This document shows positions 7,211 to 13,426 of a DNA stretch of 16,643 nt, piece after piece (position 1 is the first letter of the stretch; the number at the start of each line of letters is the position of its first letter). The notes beneath the pieces are model-generated. The model searched no databases and was not told where the DNA came from. It saw only the letters and a program-made list of their open reading frames with translations. The position numbers and the translations under genes were made by a program. Source of the DNA: DASPPK01 sp041479575 (lineage in GTDB: Archaea; Thermoproteota; Bathyarchaeia; Bathyarchaeales; Bathycorpusculaceae); assembly GCA_041479575.1 (NCBI GenBank), contig JBGOYH010000027.1, forward strand, positions 1 to 16,643, written 5' to 3'.

Positions 7211-7477
7211 CTAAAAGCGCGCTATATTGGAACATAGGGTCTTGTCCATGGAAACGTAACAATTCCGTGTAACAATGCTGCAAAAATCGCCTTTTTCGGT
7301 TTTTTCAGAAAAAACAATAGAACTGATTTTGAGAGATTTTCTTGTAGATTCGTAATCTGCAGCGCGCGCGAGGCTAGAATTAGCTGAACGAAGCGAATTA
7401 TTGTTGAGTGTTTGGTTACTTTTGGAGGGTTCCTCGACCTCTTGCAGCTGTCGGATTAGCGCGCTCGAGCGGTTCAT
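7211..7477 (-). CDS. Possible 88-residue ORF overlapping the kinase stop (ATGA)
   Basis: ATG at 7477 overlaps the TGA of the HAD/kinase gene as ATGA, the arrangement of translationally coupled genes. The product would be Ser/Asn-rich (SALIRQLQEVEEPSKS, ISSIVFSEKTEKGDF) and soluble. Against a real gene, the frame runs through three GC motifs (7459, 7362, 7217) that elsewhere mark non-coding DNA, and its TAG lies in a fourth copy. It matches no family I know. The stretch may instead be a mosaic of gene remnants downstream of the kinase gene. Confidence 0.3.
   Translation of the reverse strand: MNRSSALIRQLQEVEEPSKSNQTLNNNSLRSANSSLARAADYESTRKSLKISSIVFSEKTEKGDFCSIVTRNCYVSMDKTLCSNIARF
7299..7315 (-). 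terminator. T-rich palindrome downstream of the HAD/kinase gene
   Basis: GTTTTTTC-A-GAAAAAAC is a perfect 8-bp inverted repeat with a one-base centre, about 160 bases beyond the kinase stop. On the minus strand it supplies a six-T run and could end transcription. If the 88-residue frame is real, it lies inside it. Confidence 0.3.
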
Positions 7478-8721
7478 CTGATGAGAGTAAGCACTAGTCC
7501 CGTGATTATTGGTACCGCAAGATTGTCGTTTATGGGTAGGGGCAGGCTTTCGATCAACATTGCTACGGTCGCCCCTAGCAGTGCTTTCAGCGGGTTTATG
7601 AAGACGGTGGCCGCTAGAAATGCAGCAATGAAACCGGTTAATGAGCCTTCCAGGGTCTTGCCCTTGTTGAAAGGTAGTGTGTGCCTTCCAAGCGTTTTTC
7701 CGAAGATGGTGGCTGCACTGTCTCCGAGAGAAAAGGCTGCGATAGCTGCTCCGCTCGCTGGAAAGGGAAAGAGCAGCAGGGTGAGGAGTATTCCGAAAGC
7801 AAAGAATATTGGTGCCGCGCGGAAGCCATAGTCTTCTTCTGCCGTCACGGCATGACGGGTTATCGACGAGATTATCGGCAAGTTTCTTTTTTCCATTAAT
7901 GCCAACTCGGAGACGATGTAGAGAGATGTGACGGACAGAATGAAGAGCGCAATGGGGTAGAGGCCCACAAGGATCGAAAGCAGGGGCATCGTGATGCCAC
8001 ATGCATGAATGATTTCGCGGAGAACGTCGTTCTTGGTTGGTGGATTTCGGTTTCTTCTCGTTTGACCGTTTATCACAGAAGCAACTTCACGCAGATTTCC
8101 AGTTATTATGCAGTCTGCATTAAAACGAACCACAAAATCAGGGTTGTAACCAATCTTTAACGCTCCCGGAAGTAGTATGGAGGCGTTGTTGCGATCGTCT
8201 GCAACTACAGCACACTCCTCTGGGGTTAAGTGTTCTTTTTCCAGGAGTTTCGTTAGAAATGGAAGCTTTCCTTCGTGCTCAATGACGTCGCCCCGGATTT
8301 CTCCCGTTAAAACTCCTTCTTTTGCTCCCGGTTCAAAACCGTAAGCATAATCAGCCTTGAGTGTTCGCGCCAAGTCCTGAACGATGAAAGTTGGAAGCCC
8401 AGAGCTTATCAGTGCAGTCTTGCAGCCTTGGTTTCTTAGGTTTTCAAATGCTTCTTTCGAACCAGGCATCAGCGGGATACGTCTGAAAGTCTGCAGAAGG
8501 TCGTCTTCTTTGGAGCCTTCAAGAAACTTGAAAACGTATTTCATGGCGGATTTTAGTGATATGACGCCCAACGCGTATAGGGTTCCATAAAAAACGGTTC
8601 TTGCAGACTGGAGAAACCCAAGATTCCTGCTTACGTCAAAGAGATAGCGGTTCTTGGGGATTATGACGCCTTCAACATCGAATACCACAAGTTTAGGTTT
8701 TTCTCGGCGCCGGAGACTCAA
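7474..8721 (-). CDS. HAD phosphatase fused to CTP-dependent polyprenol kinase-like domain
   Basis: The 415-residue protein has two parts. Residues 10-215 form a HAD phosphatase of the phosphoserine-phosphatase type. Motif I is VVFDVEGVIIP (nucleophile Asp15, with Glu17 instead of Asp). Motif II is ISSG (105-108), the motif III Lys lies in the 134-152 region, and motif IV is VVADDRNNASIL (Asp175). Residues 235-415 are membrane-embedded with about six helices. They carry the dolichol/phytol kinase signature: SLGDSAATIFGKTLGR (331-346), NKGKTLEGS (352-360) and IESLPLPINDN (390-400). That family transfers phosphate from CTP to a prenyl alcohol such as dolichol or geranylgeraniol. The fusion thus joins a phosphatase and a lipid kinase, suggesting polyprenyl-phosphate turnover for glycan or lipid synthesis. 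The start is TTG at 8721 or GTG a few codons later. Confidence 0.82.
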   Translation of the reverse strand: MSLRRREKPKLVVFDVEGVIIPKNRYLFDVSRNLGFLQSARTVFYGTLYALGVISLKSAMKYVFKFLEGSKEDDLLQTFRRIPLMPGSKEAFENLRNQGCKTALISSGLPTFIVQDLARTLKADYAYGFEPGAKEGVLTGEIRGDVIEHEGKLPFLTKLLEKEHLTPEECAVVADDRNNASILLPGALKIGYNPDFVVRFNADCIITGNLREVASVINGQTRRNRNPPTKNDVLREIIHACGITMPLLSILVGLYPIALFILSVTSLYIVSELALMEKRNLPIISSITRHAVTAEEDYGFRAAPIFFAFGILLTLLLFPFPASGAAIAAFSLGDSAATIFGKTLGRHTLPFNKGKTLEGSLTGFIAAFLAATVFINPLKALLGATVAMLIESLPLPINDNLAVPIITGLVLTLIR

Positions 8722-8749
8722 TTTTGTTCTTTCTTAATTATCGTCTCAA

Positions 8750-8761
8750 TCTTATTAACTG
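8750..8761 (-). promoter_or_regulatory. TATA-like box of the HAD/kinase gene
   Basis: AGTTAATAAG on the minus strand lies about 30 bases before the TTG at 8721. Transcription from about 8730 would leave almost no leader, which fits the missing Shine-Dalgarno. A GC motif abuts it directly (8761-8772). Confidence 0.4.
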
Positions 8762-8772
8762 CGCGTGCACGC
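8761..8772. repeat. GC motif with 10-bp palindrome
   Basis: GCGCGTGCACGC contains the perfect palindrome GCGTGCACGC (8763-8772). It borders the kinase promoter on one side and a possible gene remnant on the other. Confidence 0.55.
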
Positions 8773-8773
8773 A

Positions 8774-9004
8774 ACTGGAATCCCTGACAAGAGCTTGAGA
8801 AGACATGGAAGATTCCAAGTCAGAGACTTGAAGAAATGAACAAGTGCTATCATAATTATTGTGCTTTGCCTCGTGAGAAGCAGAGAAGAGGAAGGAATTG
8901 CTCAACCCCTTGAGGAAGGAAGAAGCAGACAGTTCCAATTGATGCTTTCTTCAGACCTTGCACAAGTTCAGCTGTTACAACTGTTACCGAAAGCAGCTCC
9001 ATAG
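8774..9004 (+). pseudogene. Possible gene remnant with internal TGA between two GC motifs
   Basis: One frame reads GIPDKSLRRHGRFQVRDLKK, an in-frame TGA (8837-8839), then TSAIIIIVLCLVRSREEEG and FQLMLSSDLAQVQLLQLLPK. It ends at a TAG (9002-9004) that overlaps the motif TAGCACGCGC. The text looks protein-like and may be an old transposase or membrane-protein fragment, but no family is recognised and no start is available. The bracketing by motifs at 8761 and 9003 parallels other remnants in the window. Confidence is low because such short frames arise by chance. Confidence 0.25.
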
Positions 9005-9049
9005 CACGCGCCAACAACGCGCGCTCGCCTTGCTGATGAAGCGCGTGCT
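9003..9049. repeat. Perfect 9-bp inverted repeat of the GC motif
   Basis: AGCACGCGC (9003-9011) and GCGCGTGCT (9041-9049) are exact inverted copies separated by 29 bases, which include a third motif (CGCGCGC, 9018-9024). A TCTAGCG follows directly. The structure lies about 45-90 bases beyond the stop of the propeller gene on the minus strand, just after its T-tract, so it could be a 3'-end stem-loop. Confidence 0.6.
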
Positions 9050-9065
9050 TCTAGCGTTTCACAGA

Positions 9066-9080
9066 CAGAAAAAATGGGGA
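9066..9080 (-). terminator. T-tract terminator of the propeller gene
   Basis: On the minus strand CCTCCCCATTTTTTCTG lies about 15-30 bases after the TAG, giving a six-T run (9069-9074), and is followed by the inverted repeat at 9003-9049. Confidence 0.55.
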
Positions 9081-9093
9081 GGCTTGAGAGTTA

Positions 9094-11736
9094 CTATTGC
9101 CTCTTTTCTCGACGCTTAGATCGTTTGACGAAGACGGTCGTTCCGATTGCCACAACCAAGAGTGTTGAGGCTAAACCGATGTACGGCGCCAATATGGCAA
9201 GCTTATCAACTGGGTTGCCGAATCCGCCGACTCCGCTCACGCCTGTCATGTAGTATGCCGTATATGTTCCTCCCTTCGTGACTGTTATTGTCGTGGTTGG
9301 CTCGAACGTGTTCCACGCTGAAAACTTGTGTCCACCTGGATCAGTGCTTGGAACCGTGAAGTTATGCGTTTCAGTTAAGCCCGCAAACGTGTGGGGTGTT
9401 GTGTAGCCTGTGGGGAAACCATCCATGGCGATGACCACGCTCACGTTCGCTCCCTCATTGTAGCAGGACGCATATATTGTCACGCTGTAAGTGAAAACTG
9501 CGTGCAGAGCGTGGTCAGAGTCCATCATTACGTCTATTGGGTTGGAGGAATTCGAGGCGCCATCGCGTTCCCAGTGATCGAAGTTCCAGTTCTCGGCCGG
9601 TGTTGCTGTCACCCTGACAATCGTTCCTTCGAAGTAAGTGTATGTTCCAGGTGAGGGGTTCGTCGTGCCACCAGTGGTTGTTGTGATTCCCAAGGTGTAG
9701 ACTATTCTGAAGACGGCGTTCAGCGTGTGGTCAGAGTCCATCGTTATTGTGACCGGGTTCTGAGAGCCAATGTCTCCACCGTCAAGCTCCCAATGGTCCA
9801 GACCGTAGCCTTCGTCATTCAAGGCCGTGACGTCCACTGATGTTCCGTTCGTGTGCGTGTACATTCCAGGCGCAGGGTTGGTTTGCCCCCCGGTTGTCGT
9901 GGTGATCGTTAGGTTGTACGTGCCCACTCCTGAGAAAACGACATGCAACGCGTGATCTGCGTCCATTGTCACTGTTATCGGGTTAGGCAAGCCGACGTTC
10001 GCACCGTCAAGGTCCCAGTGGTCAAGTGCGTATCCAAGAGATGGCAAAGCTGTGACGTTTGCTGCCGTTCCATTCCAGTAGCTGTAGTCTCCTGGAGACG
10101 GATCTGTAGTTCCTCCCGTTGTCGCCGTGATCGTTAGGTTGTATTTTGCTTGATAATACGCTGTATACGTTCCTCCTGCTACGATTGTTATCGTCGTGCC
10201 CGTCTCACCGGTGTTCCATTGTTTGAAGAAGTGTCCGTTTGAGTCTATGTCCGGAACTGTGAACGTGTGTGTTCCTGTCAGGTTGAAGGTCTTGGGTGTT
10301 GTATAGCCTGTAGGCGAACCATCCATGGCGATGTTTACAGCTACATTTGTTTCTTCTTCGTAGCAGTAAGCCTCTATCGTGACGCTGTACGTGAAAGCTG
10401 CGTGTAGAGTGTGGTTGGAGTCCATTGTCACGGTTATCGGGTTGGAGTAATTCAATGAGCCGTCGAGCTCCCAGTGGTCAAAATCGAAGCCTGCTGATGG
10501 TGTGGCCGCGGCTGTGACTTCTGTTCCTTGGTAATATTCGTACGTTCCAGAGGAGGGGTCTGTTTTGCCACCATCGGTCGTAGTGATCGTTAACGTGTAG
10601 ATTGGGTCCCTGAAAGCATATACGCGACTATCCCGTGATCCGAAATAGACGGTGCCATCAGCTATCGCTGGAGAAGAAAACACGGGCTCGCCTATTAAGT
10701 AGTTACGGATTTGTTCTCCTGTTGTTACATTAAGACAATAGAACCTTTCGCCGTAGCATCCCACGTATAGTTTGCCGTCAGCAATGGCAGGAGAAGAATA
10801 TACGGGACCGCCTATTAGCGAGGCCCAGATTGTCTCTCCTGTTGTTTCGTTGAAACAGTAGACCTTGCCCGCTCCCACGTACACTCTGTCATCAGCAACG
10901 GCTGGAGAAGAATATACAGGTGCGGCTACTGTGCAGTTCCAGATATGCTCGCCTGTCGTTGCGTTAAGACAGTAGACCTTGTTGTCATGCGATCCGACGT
11001 ATACTCTGTCCTCGGCAATGGTCGGAGAAGAATATACCCACCAGCCTGTTGTGTAGTTCCAGATTTGTTCTCCTGTTGTCGCGTTAAAACAGTAGACACT
11101 CCCGTCGTTTGATCCCACGTACACGCGGCCGTCAGCAAAGGCCGGAGAAGAAGCAACGTAGTCGCCTGTTGTGTAGTCCCAGAGGTGTTCCCCCGTTGTT
11201 GCATTGAGACAGTAGACCTTGTTGTCGTACGATCCAACGTACACTCTGCCGCCGACTACAACAGGAGAGGAATCCACGTAGCTGCCTGTTGTGTAGTTCC
11301 AGATGCGTTCCCCCGTTGTCATATCAAGACAGTAGATATTGTGGTCGCTTGATCCCACGTACACTCTGTCATCAGCAACGGCTGGAGAAGAATGCACTCC
11401 CGCACCTGTTGTGTAGTCCCAGAGGTGTTCCCCCGTTGTTGCATTGAGACAGTAGACTTTATTGTCACTCGACCCAACGTACAGTTTGCCATCAGCAACG
11501 GCTGGTGAAGATTCCACTATCCCATCTGTTCGGTAGTTCCATAGCATGTTGTTTGTGTTTGGTGCCACTGAAGTCGAGTATCCCGTGTGCATGGAATCAT
11601 GGCGAAACATAGGCCATTCTTGTACTTCAGTAGAGGTTCCAGACGATGCTTTCACCACGTAGAAGCTTGGACTTGGTGCCAAAACGAATGCTAGAGACAT
11701 GAATAAAGCAAGAGTCAGCACTGTGGTCTTTTTCAT
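9094..11736 (-). CDS. Secreted PQQ-type beta-propeller with InlB-like repeats and C-terminal membrane anchor
   Basis: The 880-residue protein has a signal peptide (KKTTVLTLALFMSLAFVLA, cleavage near residue 30). Eight WD/PQQ-like blades of about 40 residues follow (about 45-385), each with SSPAVADxxVYVGSxDxxVYCLN and TTGExxWxY. The pattern is like BamB or PQQ-dehydrogenase propellers, but no PQQ-enzyme catalytic residues were sought or seen. Next come four divergent InlB-type units marked GFDFDHWELDG or similar, interleaved with two copies of another module marked AMDGxPTGYTTPxTF. Order: InlB, module, InlB, InlB, InlB, module. The C-terminus is a single helix (YIGLASTLLVVAIGTTVFV) followed by KRSKRREKRQ, anchoring it with the bulk outside. 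The protein is sequon-rich (NATTG, NYTTG). A binding or adhesion role is inferred. ATG at 11736 has AGGAAAGG directly upstream. Confidence 0.9.
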   Translation of the reverse strand: MKKTTVLTLALFMSLAFVLAPSPSFYVVKASSGTSTEVQEWPMFRHDSMHTGYSTSVAPNTNNMLWNYRTDGIVESSPAVADGKLYVGSSDNKVYCLNATTGEHLWDYTTGAGVHSSPAVADDRVYVGSSDHNIYCLDMTTGERIWNYTTGSYVDSSPVVVGGRVYVGSYDNKVYCLNATTGEHLWDYTTGDYVASSPAFADGRVYVGSNDGSVYCFNATTGEQIWNYTTGWWVYSSPTIAEDRVYVGSHDNKVYCLNATTGEHIWNCTVAAPVYSSPAVADDRVYVGAGKVYCFNETTGETIWASLIGGPVYSSPAIADGKLYVGCYGERFYCLNVTTGEQIRNYLIGEPVFSSPAIADGTVYFGSRDSRVYAFRDPIYTLTITTTDGGKTDPSSGTYEYYQGTEVTAAATPSAGFDFDHWELDGSLNYSNPITVTMDSNHTLHAAFTYSVTIEAYCYEEETNVAVNIAMDGSPTGYTTPKTFNLTGTHTFTVPDIDSNGHFFKQWNTGETGTTITIVAGGTYTAYYQAKYNLTITATTGGTTDPSPGDYSYWNGTAANVTALPSLGYALDHWDLDGANVGLPNPITVTMDADHALHVVFSGVGTYNLTITTTTGGQTNPAPGMYTHTNGTSVDVTALNDEGYGLDHWELDGGDIGSQNPVTITMDSDHTLNAVFRIVYTLGITTTTGGTTNPSPGTYTYFEGTIVRVTATPAENWNFDHWERDGASNSSNPIDVMMDSDHALHAVFTYSVTIYASCYNEGANVSVVIAMDGFPTGYTTPHTFAGLTETHNFTVPSTDPGGHKFSAWNTFEPTTTITVTKGGTYTAYYMTGVSGVGGFGNPVDKLAILAPYIGLASTLLVVAIGTTVFVKRSKRREKRQ
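9256..10385 (-). repeat. Duplicated module within the propeller gene
   Basis: Segments around 9256-9490 and 10155-10385 encode the same module. They share long near-identical DNA, for example ACCATCCATGGCGATG in both, next to GTTGTGTAGCCTGT or GTTGTATAGCCTGT. The DNA-level match indicates a fairly recent internal duplication or gene conversion, on top of the older DHWELDG and blade repeats. Confidence 0.65.
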
Positions 11737-11849
11737 CCTTTCCTTTCTCCTTTTTTCGTTCAGGAGAAGTTGAAATCACTGAGAGATCTTCTCATTGGTT
11801 TCTAGATGTTCTTTGCAGCAAGAAATCGAATTGCAAATAGAGCATCCCT

Positions 11850-11868
11850 CTCCCTTAAATCAAGGGTT
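11850..11868 (-). promoter_or_regulatory. Leader hairpin of the propeller mRNA
   Basis: CCCTT-GATTT-AAGGG on the minus strand forms a 5-bp stem just inside the predicted start of the roughly 120-base leader. It may stabilise or regulate the mRNA. Short stems like this are common, so the case is modest. Confidence 0.3.
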
Positions 11869-11879
11869 AGCCATGTGAA

Positions 11880-11891
11880 GCCTATATAAGA
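11880..11891. promoter_or_regulatory. TATA box between divergent genes, usable on both strands
   Basis: CCTATATAAG on plus reads CTTATATAGG on minus, so either orientation makes a good TATA box. On the minus strand it drives the propeller gene with a leader of about 120 bases. On the plus strand it could start an RNA running into the ORF at 12050 and the caspase-like gene. Confidence 0.55.
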
Positions 11892-12049
11892 CTTGTGAAA
11901 GTTTTTTTCAATCAAAACAAAGCCAAATTTTTCGTGTATCACTTTTCGCACACACGGCTAGTGGACTGAAGAAAAGTTCCAGAAATCTTAATAGACTGAT
12001 GAAACTAGCTTCCAGTTAAAGAGAAAAGTAAACTCCTACATGCACAAAC
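11892..12049. other. Divergent intergenic region, mostly featureless
   Basis: The region contains a T-run (11902-11908), a GC-poor relative of the motif (CGCACACACGGCTAG, from 11947) and a TGATGA (11997). It is the one large gap without a GCGCGC copy. No gene was seen. Confidence 0.35.
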
Positions 12050-12193
12050 ATGTCTGAGAGGCCGACCCGCTCATCGACGGGAACAACTAGGTGTGAAGGC
12101 GAGAATGGAGTGAGAAAGCGGTTGTTAGTCCTATTTGTTAAGCCGCTATTGTCCCCTAAACTGGTAGGCAAGGGAGTCATTGTTCCTGATTGA
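12050..12193 (+). CDS. Possible 47-residue basic protein upstream of the caspase-like gene
   Basis: ATG opens a 47-codon frame. The product starts MSERPTRSSTGTTRCEGENG, then a basic and hydrophobic stretch (VRKRLLVLFVKPLLSPKLVG), and ends GVIVPD. The TGA lies 13 bases before the GTG of the next gene, so both could share a transcript. There is no clear ribosome-binding site (AAAC before the ATG). The same DNA can form several short stems, so a structured leader RNA is an alternative reading. No family is recognised. Confidence 0.35.
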   Translation: MSERPTRSSTGTTRCEGENGVRKRLLVLFVKPLLSPKLVGKGVIVPD

Positions 12194-12198
12194 ACAAT
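12179..12198 (+). promoter_or_regulatory. Hairpin just before the caspase-like start codon
   Basis: ATTGTTC (12179-12185) and GAACAAT (12192-12198) form a perfect 7-bp stem with a six-base loop. It overlaps the stop of the 47-codon frame and ends eight bases before the GTG. It could modulate translation of the downstream gene or, with the following A-rich stretch, be a weak attenuator. Confidence 0.4.
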
Positions 12199-12206
12199 AA
12201 AAAGCT

Positions 12207-13028
12207 GTGAACGTTGTGACGAACGAGAAGAGGCCTGTTGAAACCAAGAGTCATGCCCGAGCCGTGAAAGAACGGACGGGTTACGTTTTCACAGCTTCAG
12301 TCCTAGCTCTGATACTGCTTGTACTGGAAGTTTCACCCTGTCTTCTCTACCCACCCCAAAATCAAGCCTCGAATGATTTCCAAGGTCAAACTGCCAACGC
12401 AGCGTCAAAACTCAAGGCAGCAATACTTGATCAGTTAAGTCTGACTTTCCCAAATCAGACATTCGTGGAAGTAGTTACGGCCATGTTAACGCATTGTGGA
12501 TACACTGTAGATTATTATCCAGGCGAAGACGTCACGGTAGAGGCATACAGAGACTTGCCATCGCATGGGTATAACTTGATTATGCTGAGGGTGCATTCAA
12601 GCGACAGTTTCCTCTTCACATCCCAGATGTATAACACTCAAGCATACGTCTACGAACAGCTGACCGATCAAATCCTGCGCGTTCAAGCCACCAAAGAAAG
12701 CGAAACCTACTTTGGGATAACTGAAAACTTTATCACGCAGAGCATGCGACCAGATTTCAATAACACCATAATTATTCTGATGGGATGCAACGGACTCCAC
12801 TCTCCAAACCTGACAAGAGCCCTCTTCGAAAGAGGAGCCGGAGCCGTCATAGGGTGGAACGGAGCTGTGTCAGCCTCTCATACCGACCTGGCAATAACAA
12901 CTCTAATTCAAAAACTGGTTGTGGAGAAGCAGCCTACCGAGAAAGCAGTCGAGAACACGGTGAAAGAAACGGGACCAGACCCTATCTACGATAGTTGCCT
13001 CCAGTACTACTTGCATGAGGGCCAATGA
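12207..13028 (+). CDS. Membrane-anchored exoprotein with caspase-like (clan CD) His/Cys pair
   Basis: The 273-residue protein has a basic N-terminus and one helix (about 25-48, TGYVFTASVLALILLVLEV). That helix serves as a signal anchor, placing the rest outside the cell. The outer part has an alpha/beta order typical of the caspase/gingipain/CHAT fold. A strand ends in a His (YNLIMLRVHSSDS, His130). A later strand ends in a Cys (TIIILMGCNGL, Cys194), followed by a helix and a third strand (GAGAVIGWNGAVSASHTD). His and Cys at the ends of adjacent strands are the clan CD catalytic dyad, so a cysteine peptidase is inferred; homologues without activity are possible. GTG at 12207 has no Shine-Dalgarno; a GTG further in (before KERTGY) is an alternative. 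It is followed by a convergent remnant. Confidence 0.7.
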   Translation: MNVVTNEKRPVETKSHARAVKERTGYVFTASVLALILLVLEVSPCLLYPPQNQASNDFQGQTANAASKLKAAILDQLSLTFPNQTFVEVVTAMLTHCGYTVDYYPGEDVTVEAYRDLPSHGYNLIMLRVHSSDSFLFTSQMYNTQAYVYEQLTDQILRVQATKESETYFGITENFITQSMRPDFNNTIIILMGCNGLHSPNLTRALFERGAGAVIGWNGAVSASHTDLAITTLIQKLVVEKQPTEKAVENTVKETGPDPIYDSCLQYYLHEGQ

Positions 13029-13099
13029 AAACTGAACCCGAAGAACCATTGAAATCACGACGATTCCTCGGATTTCCTGTTTGCGAAAAAGGTTTGCCA

Positions 13100-13282
13100 C
13101 TATCCACGCACGCTAGTGTTCATTATTGGGGAGGGAGGCGGCGGCGGTGAAAGCGGCGGAACGCCGGAAGTTTTTCTCATACGCAATACTAGCAGAGAGG
13201 CAATCACCACAGCCACAACGACGACAACGATGATAATCGGAAGTATAGGGTCAAAGCCTGCTGTCGCGCGCGCACTACGCAA
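13100..13282 (-). pseudogene. Remnant: C-terminal membrane anchor of a lost surface protein
   Basis: The frame encodes GFDPILPIIIVVVVVAVVIA plus SLLVLRMRK and a proline-rich tail (PPLSPPPPPSP). This is the usual end of an archaeal secreted protein: a membrane helix, basic stop-transfer, then cytoplasmic tail. Nothing upstream encodes the outer domain. The frame begins at a TTG next to a GC motif (CGCGCGCGC, 13265-13273) and ends with Asn-Thr-Ser-Val-Arg-Gly inside a second one (13105-13118). It therefore looks like the tail of a large gene lost by deletion or rearrangement. A small tail-anchored protein is less likely given the TTG and absent ribosome-binding site. Confidence 0.45.
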
Positions 13283-13426
13283 ATTTGTAACTAGATCGTA
13301 ACTAGAGGCTCTTTCTGTGATGTATGGAGAACGTCAAATTGTCGTTAAAACAAGTGCGCGTATTTCAATTTGCTACACAAATGGTTTGCGCGCGCTGCGT
13401 TTCGTCTTCGTCTTGGTCGTTTTGTC
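13283..13426. other. Intergenic with two GC motifs
   Basis: GTGCGCGT (13354-13361) and GCGCGCGC (13388-13395) lie here, 30-70 bases beyond the stop of the broken methyltransferase. No gene was seen. Confidence 0.4.

Noticed and set aside
7478..8002. Long minus-strand frame overlapping the kinase domain
   Set aside because: It is a shadow of the HAD/kinase gene, low in hydrophobic pattern and rich in His/Arg/Ser. Only its last 88 codons lie mostly outside that gene and are listed separately.
11997..12057. C/D-box sRNA (TGATGA ... CTGA about 60 bases apart)
   Set aside because: There is no internal D'/C' pair and no terminal stem, so spacing alone is not enough.
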